A stretch of 64,000 bases of DNA from Chryseobacterium sp. C-71 (GCF_020911865.1 NZ_CP087131.1:2170001-2234000); one strand, 5' to 3'; positions 16,589 to 26,501 are shown, counted from the stretch's first letter. Made by a program: numbers and translations. The notes: generated by a model not told the origin, from the letters alone.

Positions 16589-16907
16589 ATAAATTCTCAA
16601 AATTCATCACCATTCATTGAAAATAATGAATTTGCAAAAATCACGAGTAAAATATTATTAATTTATAATTTTTATAAAATTTGAATTATATAAGAATATA
16701 TAGCAAATAGCAATTGAAAATTTTAAATTAAAAATAAATTGATATGTCGTATTAAATTTTCTAAAAGTATTTATTCATAGAATTATTAAAACTCTAGAAA
16801 GTTGGAAAAAAAGAAGAGAGGATTTGATTATTTAGTTTCAACTTTCATATTATTATCAGCAAAAAAAAATAACCCTCACAAATAAAATTTAATTAAAACA
16901 TAGATTT
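16589..16907. other. AT-rich intergenic region between serS and the peptide island
   Basis: About 320 bases of very AT-rich sequence. I see no open frame with a plausible start, no tRNA and no clear repeat in it. It probably marks the edge of the acquired island. Confidence 0.5.
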
Positions 16908-16941
16908 TAAAACAAAAAAACCACCGAAAAATCGGTGGTTT
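16908..16941 (-). terminator. Rho-independent terminator of serS
   Basis: 10-bp perfect stem AAACCACCGA / TCGGTGGTTT (16918-16927 / 16932-16941), 4-nt loop, with a T-tract on the - strand (complement of 16908-16917). Confidence 0.85.
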
Positions 16942-16960
16942 CATTATATAAATCTAAGTT

Positions 16961-18229
16961 TTAATTAATCAATTCAAACTTCGCATACTCAGCGATTTTC
17001 TTTGGAAGCTTAATTCCTTCTTCAGTCTGATTATTTTCAAGCAATGCTGCCATAATTCTCGGCAAAGCCATTGCAGAACCGTTCAAAGTATGAACTAACT
17101 GAGTTTTTCCGTCAGCTTTGTAACGACACTTCAGTCTGTTGGCCTGGAACGTTTCAAAATTTGAAACTGAACTTACTTCCAACCATTTCTCCTGAGCTGC
17201 ACTCCAAACTTCAAAATCATACGTCATTGCTGAAGCAAAACCTGTATCGCCACCGCACAATCTTAAAACTCTGTAAGGCAATTCAAGATCTGTAAGGATT
17301 TCTTTGATATGCTCTACCATTTCTTCCAAAACGACATAAGAATTTTCTGGTTTTTCTAATCTTACAATTTCTACCTTTTCAAATTGGTGAAGACGGTTCA
17401 AACCTCTTACGTGAGCTCCGTAACTTCCCGCTTCTCTTCTGTAACACTGAGAAAATGCCGTGTTTTTAATTGGAAGATCTTTTTCATCCAACAAAACATC
17501 ACGGTATAAATTCGTCACCGGAACTTCCGCTGTTGGGATTAAATACACATCATCTGCATTGATGTAGTACATCTGCCCTTCTTTGTCAGGCAACTGACCT
17601 GTTCCGTAACCTGAAGCTTCATTCACAACGTGAGGCGGATTCACTTCCAGATAACCTGCATCTACATTTTTATCTAAAAAATATTGAACCAAAGCTCTCT
17701 GCAATCTCGCACCTTTCCCAAAATAAACAGGGAAACCAGCACCTGCTATTTTTACACCTAATTCAAAATCAATTAAATTATATTTTTTTGCCAATTCCCA
17801 ATGAGGAATTGCACCTTCTCCTAAACCTTCCACATCATGAGACTGATAAATAATTTCGTTGTCATCTGCAGAAACTCCCGCTTTTACCAATTCGTAAGGC
17901 ACGTTTGGAATTTGATACAGAATATCTAATAATTTTTTCTCGATAACTTCCAATTGATACTTCAATTCTGCGCTCGACTCTTTGAACTGTGATGTTTTAG
18001 ATTTTGAGGCTTCAGCTTCTTCTTTTTTCCCTTCTTTCATCAGAATACCTATCTCTTTGGAGATTTTATTGATTTCTGAAAGTTGAGAATCTAATTCAAA
18101 CTGAATTCTTTTTCTCTCTTCGTCAGTAACGATAGCTTCGTCTACCAACTCAAGACCCTTGAATTGTCTTTTTTGAAGACCTTCTAAAACGCGTTCTTTG
18201 TTTTCGCGCAAAAAATTGACTTGTAACAT
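16961..18229 (-). CDS. serS: Seryl-tRNA synthetase
   Basis: 422 residues, normal length. Charges tRNA-Ser with serine in the cytoplasm. It shows the N-terminal coiled-coil tRNA-binding arm (about 25-105), class II motif 2 (FSQCYRREAGSYG, about 255-267) and motif 3 near the C-terminus (GSAMALPRIMAALLE). The start MLQVNFLRENKE is canonical for the family. Monocistronic, followed by a strong terminator; it marks the border between core genome and the peptide island. Confidence 0.98.
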   Translation of the reverse strand: MLQVNFLRENKERVLEGLQKRQFKGLELVDEAIVTDEERKRIQFELDSQLSEINKISKEIGILMKEGKKEEAEASKSKTSQFKESSAELKYQLEVIEKKLLDILYQIPNVPYELVKAGVSADDNEIIYQSHDVEGLGEGAIPHWELAKKYNLIDFELGVKIAGAGFPVYFGKGARLQRALVQYFLDKNVDAGYLEVNPPHVVNEASGYGTGQLPDKEGQMYYINADDVYLIPTAEVPVTNLYRDVLLDEKDLPIKNTAFSQCYRREAGSYGAHVRGLNRLHQFEKVEIVRLEKPENSYVVLEEMVEHIKEILTDLELPYRVLRLCGGDTGFASAMTYDFEVWSAAQEKWLEVSSVSNFETFQANRLKCRYKADGKTQLVHTLNGSAMALPRIMAALLENNQTEEGIKLPKKIAEYAKFELIN

Positions 18230-18236
18230 TTTTGTA

Positions 18237-18272
18237 TGTTGTTGGGTGTTAGATGTTTGTTGTTGGGTGTTA
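18237..18272. repeat. Short direct repeat upstream of serS
   Basis: TGTTGTTGGGTGTTA occurs at 18237-18251 and again at 18258-18272. Low-complexity duplication; no function proposed. Confidence 0.5.
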
Positions 18273-18328
18273 CAGGACTTTCTATCGTTCCGCTTCCATC
18301 ATCCAACAGATTTATGCAAATTTAAATA

Positions 18329-18838
18329 TTATTTTGTGATTTTCACCACATTACGATTTTCTGAATCTTTTGTTAATGGTAATTCAGAATTGTTATAAGA
18401 AACTTTAGAAACCGAAAAAACTTCCGGAGTCCAATGGTAAAGAATTTCTAAAGTATCATTTACAGGCTCCGCAAAAGTAGAGTCAGTCAACTTTTTGGTG
18501 AGTGCCACCCGAATTCGGGAACGATAAATTCTGTCATCAGAAGCCTCTCCGCTTTGTAATTGTCTGGTGGCTCCCGCAACATACTCAAGCAAATTTCTAG
18601 AATTCGGATCTGTTTTCGGAGAAAAGCTCACAGGCGCAACGTCTGTTGCCGCCAAAACATCGTTCATAGAGACAGAGGTGTAAGCCCCAATGGTATTCGG
18701 TATTAATAAATCTTTACCCGCAACATCCTCAATATAAAAATGAATCGTCTGATCTATTTTTTGAAAAGAATCTTCATCACTCGTACAACTGATAAGCGCA
18801 AAACATCCCAATAAAATTCCAAAAAGTAGATTCTTCAT
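18329..18838 (-). CDS. Small lipoprotein of unknown function
   Basis: 169 residues. The N-terminus is a lipoprotein signal (hydrophobic run then LISC at residues 15-18, followed by TSDED). The rest is a mixed soluble domain with no motif I recognise. It sits between serS and the flippase on the same strand, 14 nt after the flippase start region, so it could be expressed alone or from a shared region. Probably anchored in the outer membrane, periplasmic face. Function unknown. Confidence 0.75.
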   Translation of the reverse strand: MKNLLFGILLGCFALISCTSDEDSFQKIDQTIHFYIEDVAGKDLLIPNTIGAYTSVSMNDVLAATDVAPVSFSPKTDPNSRNLLEYVAGATRQLQSGEASDDRIYRSRIRVALTKKLTDSTFAEPVNDTLEILYHWTPEVFSVSKVSYNNSELPLTKDSENRNVVKITK

Positions 18839-18851
18839 ATGGCAAAGATAA

Positions 18852-20099
18852 TTATTTTAGATTCTTTAAATATTTATTAAAATGATAAAAATAGAAAAAT
18901 CCCGAACTTAATAAAGTCACAGAAACACAAACTGCCATTCCTAAAACATGATACTTTGGAACTAAAAAGAAAGAAAATACAATAAGTGTAATGAATGAAA
19001 TCACCGAGCCTTTTGTATTGACAGACATTTTACCTATTGCAGATAGTAGATTCCCATAAAGATTTCTAAACAAAATATTCATTAAAAAAGTTGCCATGAA
19101 AATCACAAACACATAAGAACTTTCTGCATACTTTTCTTTGGATATTACTATCAGAATTTCTTTACTAAATAATGCACTTATTATAAAGATAAGCAGACAA
19201 ATTGGAATAAAAAACTTGTAATATCCGATGATATAGCTTTTAAGAAAACTGCGGTTTTGATAGTTCTTTGCCAAAGTATGAAAATCACTCTGCATAAAAG
19301 ACAATGCTAAAAATGTAACATTTGAAGGAATCAAAATAGCTACTCGGTAGTCTGCCACTGCATCTTCATTGAGTAAAAAACTTAGGATAATGATATCTAT
19401 TGAAAAAAGAGCATCGGAGAGTAAGGTTGTTGCAGAAGTATTAAATCCGTATTGTTTAATTTCTTTCAAATTAAAACTATCAGACAACTTTACAGTATTC
19501 ATTCTTGATTTTTCCAACCAAAACAAAGACAAAAAAGGAGTAAAAGCCATCGCAATGAGATACCCTTTCAATTGAAAAAAATAGGTTAGAATTAGCAGAA
19601 TTAAAAGCCCATATATGCTTAAAAAGTTATTAAACCTAGCAAACTCTCTGTTTTTATTATACACTCTAAGATCTGATTGCACATAAGTAAAAAAATAAAA
19701 GCCGATAAGACGAACACAAAAAAACAAAAAAATATAGAAAATATCTTCATATTTTGTAATGTAAAAAAAACTGACTATCAAAAAAATTATTGATAATAAA
19801 ATTTGATAATAAAACCCTTTTCTAAAAAGATAAGCAGATAGGCTATTCTTTTCTGCTTCCAGATCGGAAATAGAGCCGAATCTCAATAAACTCTGATGAC
19901 TCCCAAAACCACTGCATGCAGATAAAATAGAAAAAACCGCCGCAACTATGCTCAGCTTACCAAAATCTTCTGTTGGGAGTATTTTAATGATAAAAAGAGA
20001 TGATAAAAGTCCACATATTTTAGCAATCAATAATGAAGTCAAAACATAATGTCCCTCATTTTTAAGAAAGTTTTGCAAGAAAAATAGTAAGCTTTTCAT
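18852..20099 (-). CDS. Polysaccharide flippase (Wzx/MATE-like)
   Basis: 415 residues with about 12 membrane helices. The N-terminal GHYVLTSLLIAKICGLL and EDFGKLSIVAAVFS regions are typical of oligosaccharide flippases that move lipid-linked sugar units across the inner membrane. It begins one base after the stop of the asparagine-synthase-like gene upstream. Together with the glycosyltransferase and methyltransferase it forms a surface-polysaccharide group. Confidence 0.85.
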   Translation of the reverse strand: MKSLLFFLQNFLKNEGHYVLTSLLIAKICGLLSSLFIIKILPTEDFGKLSIVAAVFSILSACSGFGSHQSLLRFGSISDLEAEKNSLSAYLFRKGFYYQILLSIIFLIVSFFYITKYEDIFYIFLFFCVRLIGFYFFTYVQSDLRVYNKNREFARFNNFLSIYGLLILLILTYFFQLKGYLIAMAFTPFLSLFWLEKSRMNTVKLSDSFNLKEIKQYGFNTSATTLLSDALFSIDIIILSFLLNEDAVADYRVAILIPSNVTFLALSFMQSDFHTLAKNYQNRSFLKSYIIGYYKFFIPICLLIFIISALFSKEILIVISKEKYAESSYVFVIFMATFLMNILFRNLYGNLLSAIGKMSVNTKGSVISFITLIVFSFFLVPKYHVLGMAVCVSVTLLSSGFFYFYHFNKYLKNLK

Positions 20100-21749
20100 T
20101 TAAAAATATAGCTTAAAAATAGATAAAATATTGATTGCGTAGGCTTTTTCAAAAAATGAAGATGAACTAAAGAGAGATTTCACATCGTTTTGCAATTCAA
20201 TATAATTTTCCAGACGATCAATATTTTCTGTGAAATAATTTGAATAATACCGCTGTATAGATATATCATTATCAAAATAAAACTGATAAGGATACATACT
20301 GGTTTTTTTCGGCTTGTTTAGTAGTTTCTGATAAAAAGCTTTACGAGCACCTTTCAAATACTTCTCACCAAACCTTATTTTCCATTGAGCATCTGGTTTC
20401 ATTAAAGTTCTTTCCCAAGTGTATTTAGATGCTTCTTTACAATGTTTTAAAAGCCATTGTTGATACAGTTTATGCTTAAACTTCCACTCTTCAGGAAGGC
20501 TAACAGACAATTGCATAAAATCTTTGGTCATGTAAGGTGATACCATATACGCTTTCTGCCGGAGAACCTGCGAGCCCAGAACTGTCCTATTATAGGCGAG
20601 ATTTTTTAGTAAAAAGATTTCTTCACGATCATGTTTTTTTAAAACAGAGTCAATATTGGATTGTATGTGGGGAAGAAAATCTGAATTCACAATAATCTTA
20701 TAATGAGAAGGTGATTTTCGTCGGGGTTCAGAATTGAAACCTCCCAATATTCCATCTCCTATTTGCCCGCCGTGAAAAAGCGAAAAATCTCTGTACTTCA
20801 AATTATCTACTGCATGACTTACATGTATACCTCCTATAAAATGTATACAACCCTCAGAGATTCTTGTAAGCTCATCTATTTTTTTTAAAAATAAGCCACT
20901 ATCAAGCGGTATAAACTCATAATCTAAGTCATAATCTGCAGCTATCTTTCTCGAAATTTTTTCATCAAGATACTCTGACTGAGAAAAACAAAGAGTTGAA
21001 CCAATTTCAAAACCTTCTTTGATAGCATACATCATTGCCATTCTGCTGTCTAATCCGCCACTCAACAATGCCAAATGTGACGTATTGTACTCTAAATCTT
21101 TTTCATATTCCATTTTTACACCAGCCGCAAAAACTTCATGGATTTGATCTACTGCCACCTCTTTGGAATTTGAAAAATATTCTGTTTGAGCGATATCAAA
21201 ATATTCTCTTTCAATAATCGATTGTGTTTTACAGTCGATCGTTAAAAAATGACCATCTAAAACTTTGTATATATTTTCAATTGGAGTTCTGTTCTCTAAT
21301 AAATTTCCAATTGCTAAAATTTGATAGAGTGAGGTAATATCAGGACTAATAGAAATGTTATTTTCTTTAATTGTTTCACTCATTCTCACCAAATCTGAAT
21401 CGATAAAAATAAGTGAATCTATTTTTGAATAAAAAACACGTTGACTAGATGTGGGATTCGTAAATACAAGGATTTTATTTTCTTTTTTATCCCAAATGCA
21501 ACCTCTGAACTCGCCTTCAAGATCCTGCAATACGCGCCAACCGACTTTATGATATGTACTGATAAAAAGCTGAGGGAAATCATTTGTAAATGAATCTTTC
21601 AACAATACTTTTTTATTGAGAACCACACCTTCAAGAATAACATAATATTCTGGCGTTTCAACGTAGAAAGAATCATAAGTTTCTTTTTGAAAAAAACTTT
21701 TAATCTGAGGTTGGCTATTATTAATTAAAATTGAAAATCCCTGATTCAT
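20100..21749 (-). CDS. Asparagine-synthase-related protein lacking the glutaminase Cys
   Basis: 549 residues. The N-terminal domain (about 1-190) has the Ntn/amidotransferase-like fold region (LEGEFRGCIWD, then FTNPTSSQRVFY) but starts MNQGFS, so the catalytic Cys2 of class II glutamine amidotransferases is missing. The C-terminal synthetase domain has the PP-loop SGGLDSR (about 230-236). Such proteins in polysaccharide loci are thought to amidate sugars or act as ammonia-using ligases. The start overlaps the glycosyltransferase stop by 4 nt. Substrate unknown. Confidence 0.82.
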   Translation of the reverse strand: MNQGFSILINNSQPQIKSFFQKETYDSFYVETPEYYVILEGVVLNKKVLLKDSFTNDFPQLFISTYHKVGWRVLQDLEGEFRGCIWDKKENKILVFTNPTSSQRVFYSKIDSLIFIDSDLVRMSETIKENNISISPDITSLYQILAIGNLLENRTPIENIYKVLDGHFLTIDCKTQSIIEREYFDIAQTEYFSNSKEVAVDQIHEVFAAGVKMEYEKDLEYNTSHLALLSGGLDSRMAMMYAIKEGFEIGSTLCFSQSEYLDEKISRKIAADYDLDYEFIPLDSGLFLKKIDELTRISEGCIHFIGGIHVSHAVDNLKYRDFSLFHGGQIGDGILGGFNSEPRRKSPSHYKIIVNSDFLPHIQSNIDSVLKKHDREEIFLLKNLAYNRTVLGSQVLRQKAYMVSPYMTKDFMQLSVSLPEEWKFKHKLYQQWLLKHCKEASKYTWERTLMKPDAQWKIRFGEKYLKGARKAFYQKLLNKPKKTSMYPYQFYFDNDISIQRYYSNYFTENIDRLENYIELQNDVKSLFSSSSFFEKAYAINILSIFKLYF

Positions 21750-22867
21750 TTCAATGTTTCATTATATATTTTTAAAAAATTTTCAGAGATTGTCTCTTGT
21801 GAGAAAGTCTTTTCTGCGTAGATTTTCAATGTTAAAGGGTCATGCTTTTTCTCACTCATCAACATTTTTAGCATAGCATTTTTAAGTAAGTCTTCTTCTT
21901 TATTTTCGAGCAAAATTCCAAAATCATCTGGAAAAAACTCAGATATGCCGCCAACATTGGTAGAAATCACTCTAATTCCGCTCGCAAAAGATTCTGCAAT
22001 TACACATGGCTGGTTTTCATAATCACTAAAAAGAATAAAGCAATCAGACCGCTGCATTCTTTCTGCAATTTGAGGAAGAGTCTGAATTCCAAAAATTTCA
22101 ATTACAGATTCGAGGTTGTTATTTTTAACTATTTTTTTTAATTCAGAAGTGTCGCCGTCACCACCAATCTGCAGTTTAAAAGAATAGCCTTTTTTTAAAA
22201 GTTTAATAGCAACATTTAAAATTTTATCTGCACTTTTATTATCTGTGAGATTTGAAACATGTATAAAGGTAAATTTTTCTGTACTTTTTTTTGCAGGAAA
22301 AAAAAGATTTGTATTTACCACATTCGGAATTACTTCCATTGAGGTTCTAATTCCTAATTTTTCTAAACTTTTTTGTAGGTTCTTAGTAACAGGAAGAATC
22401 TTATAAGCCTGATTACCAATCAACCTAGCAACTAATTTAATAATAAAAGATGTTTTATATTGATTTTCTATTTTTAAGGCACTCCAATGTTCACTTATAA
22501 TAAAAGGTATTTTAAACTTTTTTTTAAGATACACAGCAAAAAACATAGAGTTATGCAAAACATTTGCATGAATAAGATCTGGATATTGAAGTTGATGGAA
22601 GCCTTTTTTATAAGCAATCATTCTTCTATAAAAATTCTGAAGAGGATTTTTTGAATTTTTATAGTAAACAATTAATGTTCTGATATTATTAATGACTTGG
22701 TCATCAAATATAAACTTTTCTGATTGCTGAAAGTTTCCTATTGCATGTAAAATCTCAACATCGCATATTAAAGATGCCGCTTCTGCATGGCGTTGCACAA
22801 AGTTTCCATTGGTAGGCTCTAGTTTATTCGGAAACCAAGATGAAATAAATAAAACTTTATGCTTCAT
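21746..22867 (-). CDS. Glycosyltransferase, GT4-like
   Basis: 373 residues with two Rossmann-like halves. The N-terminal SSWFPNKLEPTNGNFVQRHAE pattern region, a donor-side FIHVSNL and the EX7E-type CVIAESFASGIRVISTNVGG (around residue 290) fit the GT4 retaining family. Probably transfers a sugar from a nucleotide donor to a lipid-linked glycan on the cytoplasmic face. Coupled by a 4-nt overlap to the asparagine-synthase-like gene. Confidence 0.9.
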   Translation of the reverse strand: MKHKVLFISSWFPNKLEPTNGNFVQRHAEAASLICDVEILHAIGNFQQSEKFIFDDQVINNIRTLIVYYKNSKNPLQNFYRRMIAYKKGFHQLQYPDLIHANVLHNSMFFAVYLKKKFKIPFIISEHWSALKIENQYKTSFIIKLVARLIGNQAYKILPVTKNLQKSLEKLGIRTSMEVIPNVVNTNLFFPAKKSTEKFTFIHVSNLTDNKSADKILNVAIKLLKKGYSFKLQIGGDGDTSELKKIVKNNNLESVIEIFGIQTLPQIAERMQRSDCFILFSDYENQPCVIAESFASGIRVISTNVGGISEFFPDDFGILLENKEEDLLKNAMLKMLMSEKKHDPLTLKIYAEKTFSQETISENFLKIYNETLK

Positions 22868-22925
22868 TAATGATCAGTTAAAAAATGTATTTTTAATATG
22901 GCTAAACAATCATAATCTGCGCATT

Positions 22926-23648
22926 TTACTGACCACCATATTTAAATTGTATATAAAGACTATTTAGTCTATGATTTATTTTTTGAAGTACCGTTCGTTT
23001 GTCATTAACAAAAATTTTATCATAATCTGTTTTTTTCTGAATAACTATAAACTGATAATCATTTTCAACCCAAATACTATAGGTATCGAAATTAAGTATT
23101 TGAAGTCCGTTCGTTTCGGCGTTCGTTAAAATAGTTCTCAAAGGTATGGGCTGATCAATGATTTGCAAAGATGACGGATCATTTTTCGTTAAGTACTCAA
23201 TAAACTCAGGATTAGGAATATTGATAACTATCTTGGTATTATCATCTGATAATTTTGCCAAATTTTTAAAAAGATCAAAATGCTTTTCTATCGGAATATG
23301 CTCAATAACATCAAATAGAGTTATAAAGTCATAGTTCTTTTTTTGGGGAATATAATGTACAACATCACCTACAAAAAAAGAAATGTTTTTTTTCTCAAGT
23401 TTTGATTTTGCTAATTCTATTGACTTATCACTTAAATCCACAGCTTCTATATATCCCTCTTTTACCGTATTGGATAATAATTTAGTCATTACGCCGATTC
23501 CACACCCCAGCTCCAAAACATTTGAAGAAGACACAAGGTTCAGAGATCGCATTTTTTTATATAAAGTGTAGATTCTTTCGTTGATTCCTGAATTTGTCTG
23601 GTAGTTTACGAAATCATTGTAGAAATCTTTAACATTATCGTTATTCAT
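22926..23648 (-). CDS. Class I SAM-dependent methyltransferase
   Basis: 240 residues. Motif I VLELGCGIGVMTKLL (about 40-54), an acidic VDLSDKSIE strand end and FDVIEHIP are the standard SAM-binding signatures. In this neighbourhood a sugar or lipid-glycan acceptor is likely, but the acceptor cannot be read from sequence. First gene of the polysaccharide group, 58 nt before the glycosyltransferase start. Confidence 0.88.
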   Translation of the reverse strand: MNNDNVKDFYNDFVNYQTNSGINERIYTLYKKMRSLNLVSSSNVLELGCGIGVMTKLLSNTVKEGYIEAVDLSDKSIELAKSKLEKKNISFFVGDVVHYIPQKKNYDFITLFDVIEHIPIEKHFDLFKNLAKLSDDNTKIVINIPNPEFIEYLTKNDPSSLQIIDQPIPLRTILTNAETNGLQILNFDTYSIWVENDYQFIVIQKKTDYDKIFVNDKRTVLQKINHRLNSLYIQFKYGGQ

Positions 23649-23706
23649 AGTATTACAGCTGAATATTTTAATTCAAATGATGAACTTTTGTACAAAAATT
23701 AAATAA

Positions 23707-24201
23707 TTATTTAATTCCGGCTGCCCAGCTTCTATTAAAAGGAAGTAGAAAATTTCCTAAAAACTCAAGATAAGTATTTTTCGAAAAATCAAAAACTTCA
23801 ATTTCTTTTGACAATTCTCCGCTTCTTATTTTATTTTTAAAGTCTATTAATTTTAATGTTTTTACTTCACCTTTTTCTATGAAGCTTGCTTTCATACGGT
23901 CAAATAATCCCAATTGATATTCCTCATCAATTTCTCTCATAATCTTGCCTAAAGCATCAATACTGCAACCGGATGCCATCTCCTTTTCCTCATCAACACA
24001 GATAACGATGAACTGATTTTTTTCAATTTTAAAAGACGATGAAAGAGGTTTTCCGTGAGCTGCCCATCCTGCAAGAAAGTCATACAGCTTTTCTGTAATA
24101 ACTTTTGCTTCTTTTGTGGTAAAAGCTCTTGAAGCAGGATATATAATGACTCTGTAGTCTTCAGCTTCTACTATATTTGATTCTTCAATTTTCATTTCCA
24201 A
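23707..24201 (-). CDS. Conserved protein of unknown function (often labelled ABC transporter ATPase in Bacteroidota)
   Basis: 164 residues, soluble. No Walker A, signature or Walker B motif is present, so the label that such proteins sometimes carry is not supported here. Motifs seen: RAFTTKEAKVI, FLAGWAAHGKPL, VICVDEE and CSIDALG. Start at 24201 (MEMKIEE) or 24195. It lies between the polysaccharide genes and the Fe-S pair on the same strand with room for its own promoter. Confidence 0.75.
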   Translation of the reverse strand: MEMKIEESNIVEAEDYRVIIYPASRAFTTKEAKVITEKLYDFLAGWAAHGKPLSSSFKIEKNQFIVICVDEEKEMASGCSIDALGKIMREIDEEYQLGLFDRMKASFIEKGEVKTLKLIDFKNKIRSGELSKEIEVFDFSKNTYLEFLGNFLLPFNRSWAAGIK

Positions 24202-24254
24202 TACATTTTAAAGAGTAAAATTACGCAATTTTATTGATTCAATATTTTTAAACA

Positions 24255-24281
24255 AAAAACTCAAGAATAATCCTGAGTTTT
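24255..24281 (-). terminator. Terminator after the CCG-domain Fe-S gene
   Basis: Stem 24256-24265 / 24272-24281 (AAAACTCAAG against CCTGAGTTTT, one mismatch), with a T-rich run on the - strand. Confidence 0.65.
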
Positions 24282-24303
24282 ATATTTTATTAAAAGGCCA
24301 GTT

Positions 24304-25089
24304 TTACAAATCCTCAGCCTCAGCCAAAAGTTCTACAATATCTTTTACTTCTACTTCAGTATTTTTATTGAAATGCTTTACACCATCCGTCAACATCGTG
24401 TTACAAAACGGACAACCCGTTGCGATGATTTTAGGTTCAAACGAAAGCGCCTCTTCAGTTCTTTCAACATTGATGTCTTTATTCCCTTTTTCAGGTTCTT
24501 TGAACATCTGTGCACCTCCTGCTCCACAACATAGACCGTTTGTTTTACAACGTTTCATCTCCACCAACTCGGCATCCAGCTTTTCTAAAAGCATTCTCGG
24601 TGCTTCATATTCGCCATTTGCTCTTCCCAAATAACAAGGATCGTGGAACGTAATTTTTTTTCCTTTAAAAGCTCCACCTTCAATTTTCAGTCTTCCTTCA
24701 TTCATCAATTGTTTTAAAAATTGAGTATGATGAATCACTTCATAATTCCCTCCTAAATTTGGATATTCATTTTTCAGGGTATTGAAGCAGTGCGGGCAGG
24801 CCGTTACAATTTTTTTAACATCATAGGCATTCAGAACTTCAATATTCGTCATTGCCATCATTTGGAAAACAAATTCGTTCCCTGCTCTTTTTGCGGGGTC
24901 ACCTGTACAGCTTTCTTCCTGTCCGAGAACGGCAAATTCAACCCCGATTTTATTCAGAATTTTACAGAATGCTTTGGTAATTTTTTTTGCTCTGTCGTCA
25001 AAACTTCCGGCACAGCCAACCCAAAACAAAACTTCAGGCGATTTTCCTTCGGCAGCATAATCTGCCATTGTTTTTATAGTGAAATCCAT
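24304..25089 (-). CDS. CCG-domain (Fe-S)-binding protein, heterodisulfide-reductase B/GlpC/LutA type
   Basis: 261 residues with two CCG domains: CPHCFNTL (about 98-105) with later HDPCYLGR, and CCGAGG then TGCPFCNTM near the C-terminus. These cysteine-rich domains bind non-cubane or 4Fe-4S clusters in membrane electron-transfer enzymes. It follows the membrane Fe-S partner on the same strand by about 80 nt, so the two probably form one redox module. Electron donor and acceptor not identifiable. Confidence 0.88.
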   Translation of the reverse strand: MDFTIKTMADYAAEGKSPEVLFWVGCAGSFDDRAKKITKAFCKILNKIGVEFAVLGQEESCTGDPAKRAGNEFVFQMMAMTNIEVLNAYDVKKIVTACPHCFNTLKNEYPNLGGNYEVIHHTQFLKQLMNEGRLKIEGGAFKGKKITFHDPCYLGRANGEYEAPRMLLEKLDAELVEMKRCKTNGLCCGAGGAQMFKEPEKGNKDINVERTEEALSFEPKIIATGCPFCNTMLTDGVKHFNKNTEVEVKDIVELLAEAEDL

Positions 25090-25166
25090 TTTGTTATAAA
25101 ATGTATTTTGTATTAATTTTAATTAAATTTTCGGGAAATAAATTAACTAAATCTTTTTACAAATAA

Positions 25167-26501
25167 TTAATCATTTGCCCAATTCAGACGGTCTGCCTGA
25201 TTATACTGCCATGGTGCAGCATTGTTTTCTACGTTGGTCATCATCAGATTCAACTCTTGTGGGGCCGCAGACTGTTCCATTACCAAGAATCTTCTCATTT
25301 CGAAAATGATAGAAAGCGGATCTAGCAATACCGGACAAGCCTCAGTACAAGCATTACAAGTAGTACAAGCCCAAAGTTCTTCTTTTGTGATATAATCGTT
25401 CAGCAATTTCTTGCCGTCATCTTCAAACTTTCCGTTTTTATCAATATTTCTTCCAACTTCTTCCAGACGATCTCTGGTTTTCATTAAAATCAATCTTGGA
25501 GAAAGTTTTTTACCTGTAATATTTGCCGGACAAACAGAAGTACAACGACCACATTCTGTACAAGAATAGGCATTTAATAATTGAACCTGATTTAAATCAA
25601 AAACATCCTCAGCACCAAATTTTGAAGGAGCTTCTGCAACAGCACCTTCTGCCGGAGCGGCGTAAGGATCTGCATTTGGATCCATCATTAATTTGATTTC
25701 TGCAGTAACAGAATCTAAATTATTAAATTTTCCATACAAATCTAAATTGGCGTACCAAGTACTTGGGAACGCTAAAATGATGTGTAAATGTTTAGAGTAA
25801 TAAAGATAGTTCATGAAGAACAAAATTCCCACAAAGTGAAACCACCATGCAAATCTTTCAACAAAAACCAAAAACCCGCTGTCGAAGTTGAAAATTTCTA
25901 AAAATGGAACTAAAGTAATTTGACTGATAGGAAAACTACCATGTTCTGCTAAAACTCCTCTCTTTTGTAAGATTAAGTCTGAAGAATTCATACTAAAGAA
26001 AGCAACCATCAAGGCAAACTCAATGATCAAGATCCAGTTGGCGTCATTTTTTGGCCACCCGAAAAGTTCTTTCATTGTTAATCGCTTAACTCCGTAGAAA
26101 TTTCTTCGAATGAAAAACAATACAACACCAATGATTACAAGTATTGCTAAAACTTCTAAAGTTGCTGTAAAAATATTATAGAAAGTATGTCCGAAAATCG
26201 TTGCAAGGAAACGATGTGTTCCAAAGATTCCATCAACAATAATTTCGAGTAATTCGATATTAATAATCACAAAACCTACATACACAAAAAGGTGAAGAAT
26301 ACCTGCTACAGGTCTTTTCACCATTCTGCTTTGACCCATTGCAACACGAGCCATAGTTTCCCAACGTTCAGGTTTTCTGTCGCTGCGGTTGATTTCTCTT
26401 CCTAATCTGATATTTCTATAAATCTTAAAAAGGCTTTTCCCGAATAACCCAAAACCTGCAACTAATAGAATCAGAAAAATAATATTGTCAAGATATTGCA
26501 T
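25167..26501 (-). CDS. Membrane-bound 4Fe-4S dicluster oxidoreductase subunit
   Basis: About 444 residues. An N-terminal membrane part (about five helices, narG-gamma-like) is followed by a dicluster ferredoxin domain with CTECGRCTSVCP and CTTCNACTEACP (around 310-395). The ATG at 26501 (MQYLDNII) is chosen: an open extension to 26534 exists only by reading into the MCE gene. Partner of the CCG protein downstream; likely passes electrons between the quinone pool and a soluble carrier. Relatives are widespread in Bacteroidota but poorly characterised. Confidence 0.88.
   Translation of the reverse strand: MQYLDNIIFLILLVAGFGLFGKSLFKIYRNIRLGREINRSDRKPERWETMARVAMGQSRMVKRPVAGILHLFVYVGFVIINIELLEIIVDGIFGTHRFLATIFGHTFYNIFTATLEVLAILVIIGVVLFFIRRNFYGVKRLTMKELFGWPKNDANWILIIEFALMVAFFSMNSSDLILQKRGVLAEHGSFPISQITLVPFLEIFNFDSGFLVFVERFAWWFHFVGILFFMNYLYYSKHLHIILAFPSTWYANLDLYGKFNNLDSVTAEIKLMMDPNADPYAAPAEGAVAEAPSKFGAEDVFDLNQVQLLNAYSCTECGRCTSVCPANITGKKLSPRLILMKTRDRLEEVGRNIDKNGKFEDDGKKLLNDYITKEELWACTTCNACTEACPVLLDPLSIIFEMRRFLVMEQSAAPQELNLMMTNVENNAAPWQYNQADRLNWAND

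Noticed and set aside
16520..16600. Longer A4 protein starting at 16600
   Set aside because: The promoter -7 element at 16559-16566 lies inside this extension, and the extra residues are unlike the other leaders.
16589..16907. Hidden small gene or tRNA remnant at the island edge
   Set aside because: No cloverleaf, no start with a stop-free frame of useful length, and no direct repeat that could be an attachment site was found by eye.
23707..24201. ABC transporter ATPase label for this family
   Set aside because: No Walker A, Walker B or signature motif is visible in the protein.
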